Origin: Siphonodentalium dalli
Taxonomy: Eukaryota > Mollusca > Scaphopoda > Gadilida > Siphonodentaliidae
DNA length: 64,000 nucleotides
Direction: 5' to 3'
Assembly: GCA_032622095.1 (NCBI GenBank)
Contig: CP136069.1
Span: forward strand, 16,664,450 to 16,728,449
Below the pieces are notes generated by a model. That model saw only the letters and a list, made by a program, of their open reading frames with translations. It ran no database searches and was not told the origin of the DNA. Below are positions 38,275 through 53,200 of this stretch, piece after piece. The position numbers and the translations under genes were made by a program. Within the stretch, counting starts at the first letter, position 1. Every line of letters begins with the position of its first letter.

Positions 38275-41200
38275 CTGAAAGAATAAATAGAATCAGCGTT
38301 CAAGCTTGAGCTGTATCTTTTCTTTGTGGATTTATGAAAGGGGTTAATAAAATTTATATCATATCTGTAAGTCATTCAGGGGTATATGAAGCCCTTAATA
38401 TATACAGGCATGTGACCAGCCCTTAATATATACAGGCATGTGACCAGCCCTTAATATATACAGGCATGTGACCAGCCCTTAATATATACAGGCATGTGAC
38501 CAGCCCTTAATCAAATTAGATGAAATCACCTGGTTTTCTTGAAATTCTGCATGATTTTGCAATAAATTCACTTAATTTTTCATATGAAAATAGCTGAGTT
38601 TAGCTAATTAGGTGAAGAGTCTCATCCCTGTATATATGTGTTTGTATTGATTCACGTATCTCGACAAGGCTAGTTTTCGTGACCATATAGCTATGTGGAC
38701 AATAAATTTAGCCGAGTCGCGATACATGAATCGTTACAAATACATTGTGTATATAAAATGTTTATCTACCATTTGTGTGACAATCCACCACACATATTAC
38801 ATGTTAGGAGTTTTTTAAATGCCAAAATCGTTGGATTTTTGTTAGACGATTAGCTTTCTTGAGTAAATTCTACCAACCTGCCAATCTATCGGTGTCACAC
38901 GATTAGCTAAATTTGCTATATTCTCCTAACCTGCAAATTCACGCGAATATGCCTAATGGAAATTGAATTCAATGGTTACACCTGCACTTTTATTTAATTT
39001 TATAATAAATATTCAACAAATATGTATTAGTTACTTTGTGATATGTTTTAACATATTACCCACGATGGGAGGCAATCAAATACTGATAAAAACTAGGAAC
39101 TCTGCGTTTATAGTGTGTAAGAATATACGTTGGACTGCTGATTTGATTTTGCACATGATTGCATGTAACGTCAGTTCGTTCATCATTTTGAACAGCCAAG
39201 GACGTCATGAGCGCCTTGTATCGCAACTGCAGTAACGATACAGATGCTTTTATCGCCAATTCGTTATCGCCAATTTTATCAGGGAATTTCATAGGAAATG
39301 GTAGATAAATACATATCCCATGTGACTGTCACCATATTTAAAGACATATTATGGACTTGTTCGGTTGAGTGAAATTGATAAGTTAGTACTCAACCTGGGG
39401 AATAAAAGTTGATAACCTGATAAAAGTTCAAAGAAATCGACCATACCACTCCATAGAAAACATCTTCAGAACAACGCTCAATTGTAAATATTTACATCTC
39501 GATTCAGGATGCAACTTTTGGCGATAAACTAACACAATTAATTTCGCCTTCGAGAGTCATTGCATTTAATTAATATATAAGGATGACGGTGTGTGTTGTC
39601 AATTTGGATTAATATTCCTAAAATTAACTACGTTGAGCAAGATTATTCTCAAGTTCGATTTGAATACCATACCGGAGTGTATCACATCGCTTAAAATATA
39701 ATTTTTAATATTAAAATTAGTTTTTCCTCAAGGGAAGCCCGAAACTGAACTATATGGATTATTATCCTCGGCCTTGTGTTATCAGGAGGGTTAAAATTTA
39801 TTGTCCGTTTATTAGCCTACTCCGGTCAATCAGCGACTCCGGTCAATCAGTGCTCGGATTAGCTCACGCATGAATGAGTCCCGCGCAAATCTCGCACTCC
39901 CAACAATTCATCTAGCCAGTTTTATTTCCGACTTTTAATAATAAGATTTGCGAGTCGCGGGGTTGGGAATGGCACCGCCATGGGAGGGCTCTATGATAGT
40001 TCAGTTTCGGGCTTCCCTTGAGGAAAAACTAATTTTAATATTAAAAATTATATTTTTCCGCCAAGGAGAAGCCCTTCAACTGAACTATATGGATTAGAAT
40101 GTAAGCCCAGGAGGAGGCAACGAGCAATAAATTTAATATTCCAGTTTGACGGGAATGTACTCTTCCAAACCGATTTCATATGTTATGTGAAAGAGCTCAT
40201 AAATTCAGATTCCAGCATTGCTCAAGCTTGTACCTCCCCCCTTGTATTTTGGAATAAACATCCCAGGCAGTGCCATACCATACGTGCCAGCTACTAGTAG
40301 AAACCGAGCAGTAGAGACTTCTTCTGCTGCTTTTTTCTCGTGTCCTGCGATGAGAGTGATGGCGGTATTTACTATTTATATCTTCCCAAATAGAAAGCGC
40401 TATTGACGGTACGCGACAGCGAGTCTTCCTCACACAGAACAGCCTCCAAGGCTCTCGTGCTATTGTCCCGGAGGATTGGTTGCCCGAATCTCAGAGAACG
40501 GCACTCTGCCTGCCACGGTCTGCTGATGCAGGACCAGGGGGCGCGAACTGGTACAGCCCGAGGACTAGTACAGTTGTGCAAAGTTTGTGTAATTCATTGT
40601 AACAAGATTTGACACATATCCTGTGATGAAGTTTTTACAAGAGATCGACCCGTGTCGTGTCCGTATGCAAAGCGAGTTCCCTAGGAACGACAGAATCCTT
40701 GACCGACAGTGGGAACCACCGTCGGCACGAGATCCTTGCTCATCGTCGTCAAAGCCATCAGACGCCAGAGAATTATAGAAACTAGAAAGCATGTCAGGAT
40801 CGACGCCAGCAACAGAACAGCCTGCATCAGGTTGAGGTAAGGTACTAGAGGGAAGCCCACACTGGGAATGGCTCGAACGAGGAACAATTGCGCTCGCAGT
40901 TAGATTTTAAGGTGTTATTTCCCACCCCAAGGCCAAAATGGCGGAAAAAAGGGAAATTGAAAGGATCCATTTGACCAGGGAAAGCCCCCCACCGAATCTC
41001 CCAAATGCAGGTGGTCCTGACACGCTGACATAAACGTCGATGACATACCACTAGGATCCCCTGACGGCAGAGGAGCAGGCCTGGACGTATCACTTGGGAA
41101 GATGTTTCCAGGGGGACAAGACCGACCCTCGTAATGGAGTGGGCCACGGCGCCGTCGGGAAGCGTCAGAAGGCCAGTTGGCTGGTGCGCTTTGTGCGGCA

Positions 41201-44200
41201 CGGGACAACGAGGCTTCCCCACCCAGAACAGTCGCCAAAGGCGCGGGTGCTTGTGTCCTGGAGGATTGGTTGCCCGAATCTCCGGAGGACGGTACCCTGC
41301 CTCCCACGGTCTGCAGAAGACGGGGCTTGCAGCATGACCAGGGGGACCGAATGGTTCCTGCCCGAGTTAAGACTGGTATGTTTGCTCAAAATGTAAAACC
41401 ATGGACCAATGGGCCCTCAACCAACTATGACAATATCGCGTATATTCGTGAGCAACCCGTACGGCCATCAAAGTCGAATCTCGTTCGACTATAAGCAAGA
41501 CAAGACATTCTGTTAGTTATTAGCAAGCATAATATACAAAACATTTGTTAGTTATTGCAAAACAAGGTTAATAAGGTAAATTCCGTTATTTACTATGGCC
41601 ACGTGATCTTACCTGCTAGAAATTAAACCGCAGGTAAGATACTGTCTTTTCTCGGCGAAGAGGACGATGAGATCCGATTTCTCCTGTGCAAGAACATAGC
41701 GGTGTCCTTGCTTACGGTGAGGAGAACGTTTTATACACTTACGGAAAGTCCGCAGATGGTGGAGCAGGCCTGGAATATCCCGAGGGAGTATGATTCCAGG
41801 GGGACAAGACCCACTCTCGTAATGGAGTGGGCCACGGACCGTGGGGAAGAGTCAGAAGTCTCAGTCCTTCCCAGGAGACAGGAGCAATTGTTCACGCAGC
41901 CGTATGTAATTGTAATTTTCTAATTCACGAATATTAAACTGTGCACTGTTCCCTCTTGACAAAATGTGCATGGTCATAGTAATCATTGATTCAATATTAA
42001 ACTATTGGAAGGTATATATAAAATCGTTCCCATCGCAGTTAAATTATGGGAATGTGAAAGTGCCATGGAACATGCATGTTTTGAGGTCTATCCCACAATG
42101 ACATTGAATTTGAGAAAAACACAACTGATGATTATACAGGCGCAAGTACATCCGTCTTCTGAATTGCGAGAGCAAATGAGAGCTTGACCTGCGGTTACAT
42201 CTGGGAAGAACTGAAGTCTGGTTGGCTGGTGCGCTGTTAGTGGCACATGATGAGTCTTCCCCACCCTAAGGCTCAGGAGCTGTGGCATTCGCCCTTGAAG
42301 ATTTGTTTTCCAAATCAACGATGGTAGCACCCCGCCAGTCACTGGTACTGGGCAGTGGTCATGCACAATATAAAGGCTTCTTGCAGAACGGCGCTTTATA
42401 TGTGTGATGATACAAATGCTTTCATTTGTGTTATTCATTTAGGTTTCTATTTACCAGATAATCATATGGATATGTAGTAATAGAAGGAGAAGAGCCATGT
42501 TTTGGACTCTTTTGAAATTGGCACTGGCAGGCCTGCCGAATGCAAAATAAATCGTAAGCCGTAACGTATTTGTCGGTTGTCTGGTTGTGCTTAGGTACCC
42601 ATAGGTTACACAAACTGTTATATTCAGTATCACGAGAGCCACATACAACTTTGACGCGACCTAGATTTCACAACCTCCAGGTGAACCGAACCGCCGTTCG
42701 CCCCCAATACGCAGGCCTGCAGTGGTCGTGCGCAATATAAATAGAAACGCTGTTCATGTAACTGCACCTTATATGTGTGACAATACAAATGCTGTCCTTT
42801 CTGTTATTGGCCCGATAATCAATTGGATATGAGGCAATAGAAGGAAAAGAGCCATGTGTTGGTCTCTGATGGAATTTATAGTGGCAGTGGCCCTGCGCAA
42901 TATAAATGCATTTCCTGTAACTGTGCTTAATACGTGAGTGAAGGCTATTTGACATTTGATCTTTTCTATATGTGGAAATAGAAGGTAGAGAGCCAAGTGA
43001 TGGACTCTGTTGGAAAGGCTATTGGCAGTGCATCGGGGGCACATGACAATATAAATGCATAGTAGTTCACCTTGACTATTCACGGATTGAAAGCGCAGAA
43101 GTATGTCGGTATCAGTGAAAATGTACGCCATATTGATATAGTCAGTTCGTATGTCATTGAGCCTTTGAGGCACTGATACCCTTGTACTAGTATGGAACAA
43201 TTATGGCTGGCCATACATGTTTTGAAGCTCACCATTTTGTATCATTTAAATTCGTAATTTGAATGTATCTACAAACACCAATATCTGAGGATAACAGTTC
43301 AGATGTTGTCTATTTGTTACAGTGAACACATGGAAATGTCAAACATCAAAATCATCAAAAGTATAAACATCGATTGACTGAAAATTTATTGAGACACTGG
43401 CTAGCCAATGAATCATTTCAACACGGCGACCATGCTAGGTCACACGGATATGGTGACTTGCCACAAGTAGGCCAGCCAAAGGCTCGCATCCAAAATTTCT
43501 CCAAAGAGATCTGACCACGGACGGAAGTATCCTTGGATATTTAAGCAAACTATAGCTGAAGGTTCAGGCTACTGCATTTGCATATCTGTGCAGTCATGGA
43601 ACAGGGAAGCCCATTCTGCAAAATACATTGAGTGATTGCAAAGAAACAGACACAATTGTCGCCGAAATAACGACAGAGTACCGATATGAATTGATGGAGA
43701 TCGCCATTCAACAATGGGAACTCAGGCTTCAAGAATCGACGAGAATCACCAAATCGATTCCCGTAATGATTCTCACAAAACTTTACAATTTTCAGTGCCT
43801 TATGACTGACATGATTCAGCATTTGATTCTCGTAAAATGAAATGTATTTTGAGCCCTGGGACTTGAAATGAAAATCCTTGGTGCCCAATCTTGTGTCAGA
43901 TAATCCTAGTCCCCAATCAAACCAGTTGCACGATTCGTAGCAAGCGGACACTGTCAGTAATACTGGACAGACATGTAAAGAAAGAGACTATTCAAGAGAC
44001 ACAGCATTATTTGAACACAGGCCATATAATACTATATGTTAGAACAAACATATAAATCTCATTGTTTCTAACGATTGTTCCGATAATACAATGAGGGAAA
44101 GGAAATGGAATCGCAAGAACAGAGTCAGAATTTCAAATAAATATCTTGAAGTCGATGTAACGTTTGCGACGTTCCAATCCAAGTATCCAAATACGAGCCC

Positions 44201-47200
44201 TCATGTTAATAGTAATACATTCGGGCTAGCTAAGATTTGCAACTATTAATCGGTAAGCACATTTAATTATAACGACATGTTGTATATGTACAATGATGTT
44301 CTGTGATAATCAGTTACCAAATGTCGGTTAAGTTCCAGTCGCTCAACTTCAACTTACAATTAGTTGAGGCAAAAGGAATTTCATTGGATTACAAGTTCTA
44401 TCTTGTTTATTAATACATGTAAATTATCGCCAAAGGAGACATTTCTGTCGTGGCCAACTTTCTGCGCACTAACAGAGCTGTTGCATATACGATTAGGTAG
44501 TGTACATGAAATGAACGTGGCAAGAAGTCGGCGTCATGAAATATAGTTAGCACGAAATTAGGAGACTTCGCATACCGTACCACGTGGACTCAGAAATCGG
44601 ACGATTCATGCCACCGTATATGTTGCACAATAATACAATATAGGTTCGCTACAAGTAAACGATGTGCGTCTGTAGTCATTGTCAAAATGGCCATCAATGG
44701 CGAAGTTCTCAACGTGATTTTGTCAATTCCAATCCCAAATTTTTCGAGATAAAATGGGTCGATAAAAACACGGAATATTTATAAATAGCGTTGCGCATAC
44801 TATGAAACGAAGAGTTTCTGCGCGAACTTAAAAATATTAAACGACCGGGTAAGCAACGAATAAATTGCAAGTTTGTTATCAACAATAAATATTGAGTTGA
44901 TAAACTCGCAATAGAGAAATACTTCCTTTAGTTAAAACCACGTCTGATAGGTCCAAGGAGAGAAATAAAACTGGCTAGATGAATTGTTGGGAGTGCGAGA
45001 TTTGCGCGGGACTCATTCATGCATGAGCTAATCCGAGCACTGATTGACCGGAGTCGCTGATTGACCGGAGTAGGCTAATAAACGGACAATAAATTTTAAC
45101 CCTCCTGATAACACAACGCCGAGGATAATAATCCATATAGTTCAGTTGAAGGGCTTCTCCTTGGCGGAAAAATTGCGGCTTGAAGATTATGTCACTTAAC
45201 CATTCCATGTGACTGGAGCCTCTTGAAATTTTTGCGAAAAACCCTGTGCCAATGCATTCTCTTATATGCTCACATATATAAGAGAATACATTGGCCTAAT
45301 AATATTGACCTTGACCTTGTAAGCCAGTGCATTCTCTTATATATAAGAGAGTGCACTGGCACAGGATCTTTAATGCTGTACCAGTGATAATTCATATGTA
45401 AAGTATCAACTCGTTACGGGATTGGGATAATTATTTTAAGCTCCACCCACCATTGTCACCGGTTAGCAAAACAGGTGATACTTTACAGAAAATACAGTAA
45501 TGTGACCGTGCTGATCAGCAGATCGGTCATGACTTATGGAGTAAAATCTTAGGATACCAAGTATTAACCCTTTACCCAACAGAAGGGCCCTGTGCCAATG
45601 CATTCTCTTATATATGCGAGTCGACCATAGGTCGCCTCGCATATATAAGAGAATGCATTGGCTTAATACATTAAAAATGATAAAATTGTTAAAGAATGTA
45701 AGAAAAAATGGTAAAAAGTGTTAAAAAAAGATTTTTTTTTAGGCCAATGCATTCTCTTATATATGCGAGGCGACCTATGGTCGACTCGCATATATAAGAG
45801 AATGCATTGGCACAGGGCATAACTGTAACTATCACAATGTGGTCAAGGAGCCGGTTCCAATGATACCCATATTTGTATGGTTCTATTGAGACAGACCGAA
45901 GATATTTTAGGCTGTTGAAGCTTTATTTGGCCGGTTTTGGCCGGTTTGTTGGGTAAAGGGTTAAAGTTCAAGATAGCTATAATTCTGATGTTATTATCTT
46001 TTGGCTGACATGCAGATGTGCCAGTTAAAGGAACTCAATCCAATTTGATGGTCCCTATATAATCAGATTCCAACAACAACAACATTTTTAGAAGTCGCTT
46101 CAGTTATCAGAATTTATTAATTGCCCAAAAATAATGCTAACCACTGTCTACTATAGTATAAAATTGCCCCAAATGTGTTATTTATCAAAATGTTGTTTGA
46201 CGAAATTTGGCCTTGTTATCAATAGAAAGCCTCTAGATTTTAAAGTTATCCATCTTCATCCATTATTTGGTGCGAGACCGTCGGTTCGTCGACTGTTTAC
46301 TGGGCCACTAATAATTCTTGATGGTGAAAAATAATAGATATCAAAAATCGTTATCTAAGAGCTTTGATAGGTGGGTTCCTCAACTCGAATCAAATACTTT
46401 TTACCCCCGAATCCGAATAAATAGTAATTGAGTATCGCTTCATCGGATTATGCATCTTTAACTACAATGAAAGTTTACATACTGTTCATGTCGAAGAATC
46501 GACTGCTTCAATTTAGTGATCTCCTTCTGAACGCTCCGGATTTCTTCTTCTGTTTTCAAAAGCTAGAAAATTGAATGAAATGTCTCAGAGATGTTGTTAG
46601 AGTTTCAAATACAAAGATGACAAAAACAACAAAACTTTTATAAATCACAATTCAACACCACATATATCTATAAACTTCTCATGTTTTAAGTTTCTCATTA
46701 GTTCTATACACTACCCCAAATGTCAGAGTTAAAAAATAAAAATAAAAATAAATAGTTTTTGACCATTTTTCCTCATCACCTATTGTCAACACAACCAATA
46801 GGCCTTAAACCTTTGAAGCCGAGAGACGGAATACCGGTCCAATCCTTATATCCCGGGAGACCGGAATACCAGTCCGGAAATCATACAATATTTGACACGA
46901 AATTACAGCACAATAAACGCACATGTTAACAAGAGTTGTACTTCTACTTTGTGTCAAATGTTTACTCACATAACCTTGATAGACAACCTGATGACAGAGG
47001 GTGTTTCTTCGTGTATGCGCAGAGGCCTATTTTGGGAAAAAAAATAGCTTTTTATCATCGAAAAAGGGGAAGTATTTTGCTAGAAATTTCATGATCAAAC
47101 TATAGATTAACTAGAATTGTGCTTCTACTTTACACGAATGAGTCACATGTTCATACCTCTGACTTTAGCAGCCAAATTGGTGACAGGGGGGGGTCTGTTT

Positions 47201-50200
47201 CATCACGCATGTACAGAGGTGCATTATGAGAATTGCGTTTTATCGTAGGCAAAGGATAAGAATTTAATTATAATATATAGCACGACCAAAGGGAGCCGCA
47301 ATATAATCTACATGCATATTGAATGTGGAATAAATACCTTGGGGATATAGGGGATATACAAATACAACAGAAGGGGGGAAAAGTAACTAAAAACAATGTT
47401 AATTTGAGATTATAGATACTTCCCAGAAGATGAGGCCTAAGCAGAATGAGGTCCCCAGGGGGTTAATTTGGTGTTGCTAACCCGCTATGCGGGGTAGTAT
47501 CACTAAATTCAGCCTCTGGGGACCACATTCTGCAAAAGTCAGACACACTAAATTCAGACTTGAAGGGGATGGACGAAACACATTCCAAGTTAATTACCCT
47601 GTGCCAATGCATTCTCTTATATATGCGAGTCGACCATAGGTCGCCTCGCATATATAAGAGAATGCATTGGCCTAACAATTTTTTATCATTTTTTTTAAAT
47701 AAATGTTTCTTACAATTTTTAGGACATAAAATAAAAAAACATCCATTACCCTGCAGGGAGCCCCACACATATATAGAAGCATATAGAAGAGTGTCGTCTG
47801 TTCATGTTTGTCTGGGTACTTCATGATCGTTCAAATGTGGTCAATGACGACTGAGATAGAGAGATTCAGGATTTTATGGACAATGAAGGGAACCAGTTTT
47901 TATATCCCTGCCAAACTTCATTTGTTTACGGGGGACTATGTGGGACTAAAACATAAAATCATAAAGTAATTTTTATACATGTATTGTGATATATACATGT
48001 TATTGCTGCAGTGAATTGATCAGGGTGAGGTATCACAGGCGTCTAGTTCGACGAGATATGATGCGAAGTCCAGATAATTCACTGCAGCATTAACAGGTTT
48101 ATTATATGACATGCTTTTTATTTAAAAAGCACAATTTCATGATTATAAAATGAAACTCCATGTTGGCCACTAGTAACAAGAATAAACAAGGACAAGCCTT
48201 GAAATAGGGTGTCTGTCATTTGCAGAATGAGGTTCCCAGAGGGTGAATTTGGTGATGCTAGCCCGCTATGCGGGGTAGCATCACTAAATTCACCCTCTGG
48301 GGACCTCATTCTGCAAATGACAGACACCCTATTTCAAGAATAAACAAGGAACTATTTTTGTACAATAAATAGTCTGGCTTTTTATGGACATGTGCAATAT
48401 GCAAGATAGAGAACGGTGGTATGACATCGGATCAAACTGTAGCTGATCCGATGGTTGGGAAATGATCGCTTTACTATAGTATGGGGGAAGAAAAACATTA
48501 GATGAGTGGTATACCTGGACATTGATGTGCCGATCTGAGCGGGAATCAAGTTCCTTCTCTGAAATGTGCTTGTTGTGCTTTTTCTCTTTAGATAAACTGG
48601 AATGGTGACTTAATAGACTAGATATCTCTCCTGAAATGGAATCATATTATTAATTATATAATGCTTAACCCTTTACCCAACAGAAGGGCCCTGTGCCAAT
48701 GCATTCTCTTATATATGCGAGTCGACCATAGGTCGCCTCGCATATATAAGAGAATGCATTGGCTTAACACATTAAAAATTATAAAATTGTTAAAGAATGT
48801 AAGAAAAAATGGTAAAAAAAGATTTTTTTTAGGCCAATGCATTCTCTTTTTATGCGAGGCGACCTATGGTCGACTCGCATATATAAGAGAATGCATTGGC
48901 ACAGGGCATAACTGTAACCATCACACTGTGGTCAATGAACCGGTTCCAATGATATCCATATTTGTATGGTGTTATTGAGACAGACCGAAGATATTTTAGG
49001 CTGTTGAAGCTTTATTTGGCCGTTTTTTTGCCGGTTTGTTGGGTAAAGGCTTAATAAACTGGTTCAAAGGACAGTGTCAATGAGTACAAGCCTGCAAATA
49101 GGGTGTCTGTCATTTGCAGAATGAGGTCCCCAGAGGGTGAATTTAGTGATGCTATCCCACATAGTGGGCTAGCATCACCAAATTCACCCTCTGGAGACCT
49201 CATTCTGCTTAGGCCTCATCTTCTGGGAAGTATCTATAGTAACAAATTAACATTGTTTTTAGTTACATTTTCCCTTCTGGGAAGTTTCTATATCCCCCTA
49301 ATTTGCAGAAGATAAAATTCATAACCGAGGTGCCCAATGGGTGAACATCACCAACTTCAACTGGGGATCCTAGGTCTGCCATAGCAGTTGAGGGCCTTAG
49401 CAGAATGAGGTCCCCAGAGGGTGAATTTAGTGATGCTATGCGGGATAGCATCACTAAATTCACCCTCTGGGGACCTCATTCTGCAAATGAGTACCTTCTT
49501 TCTACAATAGTACATGTGCATTAAGGGCAAATAAATAAAACAATTACTGTGTTCTCATGCATCACCTTTATCATTCAAAGAGGGTCTCATCAAAATTGTT
49601 AATTTACAAATTTTCCAGAATATTCAAAATTAAATCTCCACTTTATACACAATTTGAATTAAGATACGTTTCTGCTGAAAATCTAATGGCTAAATAGCAC
49701 TGAATGATAGATTTTATAGATTGCTCAGAGAACTTTTAGGATTCTATTCCATTCATTACTTTCTAAAATCCTTGGAAAAAAATAAAAATCCTGCATCCCT
49801 CATTCAATTTTCAATATATAGTTGCCTCATGAGAACACAGGTATTTATTTTGATTACAGGCTTGTTTCCAGAAGTACAGTGTTATTGCTGTTCCATATTT
49901 ATAAATTTGTATGGAATACGTTCCATGCGCATCTCGTTGATGTAAAATTGGCGTACATGACAATCGCCTCAACCATGAAACCGGAACTATAAAATAAAAG
50001 CATCATCACACATGACAAAACAAGCCCTGTATATGCCTAAATAAAACTTGTAAGCCTGACTTTTTTAATGCACAGATTATAGAACGGGTGACGTGTAACA
50101 AACACAGAATGACACATGTGTTAATAACACTTGATTTGTTTTCATGTGTATTATAAACCATCTCAGTATCGTAATTATGACATCATCATACATCAGGGTT

Positions 50201-53200
50201 TTTTTTCTCTAATAAATCCTTATTTGTGTGCTACTAGAGGGGTGGGGATAAATAAATGGCTGGAAAAAAATTTGCAAAAACCGAAAAACAATTTAGGTCA
50301 TGGGGTGGATGGATCACAAAATAGTCAAGCAATAATGATAATAAGTGCCTGAAAAATTTTCCGACACCCGCTGAAGGAAATGGAAAATTTTATTTGCACG
50401 GTCTTACGATCTGATGATTATATATTATGAAAATAATTTACATACCTTTCTTCCCATGGAGTCGCTTATTAAGGAAATCAAACACATTCGTATTTATTTG
50501 GGATTTTGCTTTCTTAAGGTCCATGCTTTCTTTTGATTTTTTCTTCTTTTTCAATTTCTTCATTGCATCAAAGAGATCCATATCCCCAGCAATTTCTTTT
50601 AGCTCCATAATTTTATCTAATGACTTTCCTGTAAAATAATTGGATTTTCAACTTGCTGAAAGATCAGAAGAAAATATTGTCAACATATCAAACACATTTA
50701 AGAAAAATGTTCCATTCAGATATTGTGTCAACTTAATATATGAATTGAATATGATCTGGAATTAATGTCATGCTTAACCCTTTCAGGACGGGAGCTGCGC
50801 TGGTGCAACATTAAAGACCCTGTGCCAATGCATTCTGTTGTATTTGCGAGTTGACCATAGGTCGCCTCGCATATAAGAGAATGCATTGGCCTAACAATTT
50901 TTTATCATTTTTTCTTACATTCTTTAACAATTTTTATAAATTTTTTCTTACAATTTTTATAATTTTTTCTAATAATCTTTAACAATTTTATCATTTTTTT
51001 CTTACATTCTATAACAATTTTTATCATATTTTCTTATATTCTTTAACAATTTTATAACTTTTTGTCATTTTTCTGACATAAAATTTTATCATTTTTCTTA
51101 CATTCTTTAAAAAAATTATCATTTTTTATAATTATTTCTTACATTTTTGAAGAAAAAAATTTATAATTTTTTTCATATTTGTTATATTTTTTAACAATAA
51201 TAAAAAATAATATAAAATCTGTTAGGCCAATGTATTCTCTTGTATATGCGAAGTGACCTATGGTCAACTCACATATATAAGAGAATGCATTGGCACAGGT
51301 TTTCGCAAAAAATTTGGAAGCTCCACTCATGGAAGGGTTAAAGACGATCTATCTCTTCCTGGAAACACTTGCAACATCAGAATTTCTATAACAGTCCATT
51401 TCAAGACAAGCTTCATTTATTATTAACAAAAACACACCAAAGAAACATCTGGTGCTACATGTTCCATTAACTCTTCCATGAATGGAGCTTCCTGAATCTT
51501 TGCAAAAACCCTGTGCCAATGCATTCTCTTTTATATTCGTGTTGCATATCTAAGAGAATACATTGGCCCAACTTATATTTACCTTGATCTTGTAAGCCAG
51601 CACATTCTCTTATATGAGCGAGGCTCCCTATGGGAGACTCGTATATATAAGAGAACACACTGGCACAGGATATTTAATGCTGCATCAACGCAGCTCCCGA
51701 CTATGGGTCTGTTTGTATAGCTAGCCTGGGCAACTGACAAAACAGGCCAGACTTCCTGGATGATAGCTATGGACATCATAGTTGCGCAGAGGTTCAACTC
51801 ATATCATTAATATTGTGCAAGTACAGCCTGTGCCATAGCAAGCTTAAAATTAACAGCAATTTTCTATATTACATCAAACAAACCTTGCGGTATAAGCTGT
51901 ATAGGAACTGGTTCTGCCCTTCCATCTCCATCTTTACCGAGTCCTTGACCAATAATATAACCCATCTTTACCATGATTCTAGAGCCGAACCCCTGAAGAT
52001 TAAATGAGGTAATCTCTTAATTATTTTGATCAAGCCTTGAAATAGTGTGTCTGTCATTTGCAGAATGAGGTCCCCAGGGGGTGAATTTAGTGATGCTACC
52101 CTGCATAGCGGGCTAGCATCACCAAATTCACCCTCTGGAAACCTCATTCTGCTTACACCTCAGCAGAATGAGGTTCCCAGAGGGGGAATTTGGTGATGCT
52201 ATCCCGCTATGCGGGGTAGCATCACTAAATTCACCCTCTGGGGACCTCATTCTGCAAATGACAGACACACTATTTCAAGGCTTGATATTGATCACATAAT
52301 TACCCCCTAAACCCGGCGTCATATTTTTTAGTAAGACACACATGTATTATTGCCACGCGCAGTGACATAAGAGCTTGGCGCAATGAATTTTATTATTATT
52401 TATTATTATGTTAATTAGAATATAGTTATGACATTCGATTTGTGTTGGGTTATTTAGTGTTGACTGAGAGATAAACATGGGTGATAAGGCTGGTTGAACA
52501 ATATTGTCAACATGAACAGACACTTATAAAATGAAACTATAAATTTTCTTGAAGGTGTCTTTACTTCCTCTTTGGTAGTGATAAGGAATCAATATTAATT
52601 TGTTTTAACTCCAGCTGTTTCAAGATTGTTTTTCCTTTGCTAAAATGTGATTATGTGATAAAAAAGGATCTCAAATTCGATGCAATTCTATACAAAATTT
52701 ATTAATCTCGTCCACTAAATTTGATTTGAGCCTCGCTAAAGCTCGACTCAAATTGAATTTAGTGCACTCGGTTAATAAATTTTGTATAGAATTGCAACTC
52801 ATTAGAGATCCTCTATGTCTATTATAGAAATATCCACTAAATGATTATACTATTCCTGTATTTTCAAGATTATTTGTATATAAAAGATGTTGCTGTGAGC
52901 ACTATTATTTCACGAGAAATAGCTAGTATTGAAACAGTAATATTACAAAAACATCTACTTGTCTCTTTTAGTGTTTGTCCAAAAGAAAATATAACTAAAG
53001 ACTTTGGATCACAATTTTTAATCTAACAACAAGCCACTGTGTTGACTATAAATAAAAATTCACTTCCTTACTTACTGCTACCTAGTTGTCACAACATAAT
53101 TAATTGCAAAACTTAGCCTATGCTCAGACTGAAGACGTATATACCCAGAACGACACGATGTGTAAATGGGTTTGTCGATACGGCACGAGTTCTATCCTTC

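Larger units (their letters stand above)
39697..45172. mobile_element. Composite unit 1 with long inverted ends
   Basis: The outer 200 bp on the left (39721-39930) is inverted at 44955-45166 (gaccggagtcgctgattgac region). A small palindromic element (39697-40056) ends with gcttcccttgaggaaaaact. A larger one (40052-45172) then starts with ttccgccaaggagaagccct and ends with its inverse. The interior has degenerate internal duplications but no domain I recognise. Confidence 0.7.

Noticed and set aside
40197-43951. Protein genes in composite unit 1 (several frames of 100-143 codons)
   Set aside because: No domain recognised, frames overlap on both strands, and the region is built from degenerate duplications.
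3900-49054. CRISPR-like array from repeated palindromes
   Set aside because: Spacing is irregular, copies are inside transposable elements with TTAA ends, and the genes are eukaryotic.
11160-52260. Recurrent peptides like RMRSPEGEFSD…HSGLASPNSPSGD
   Set aside because: These are translations of the family F palindrome, open on both strands, inside introns.
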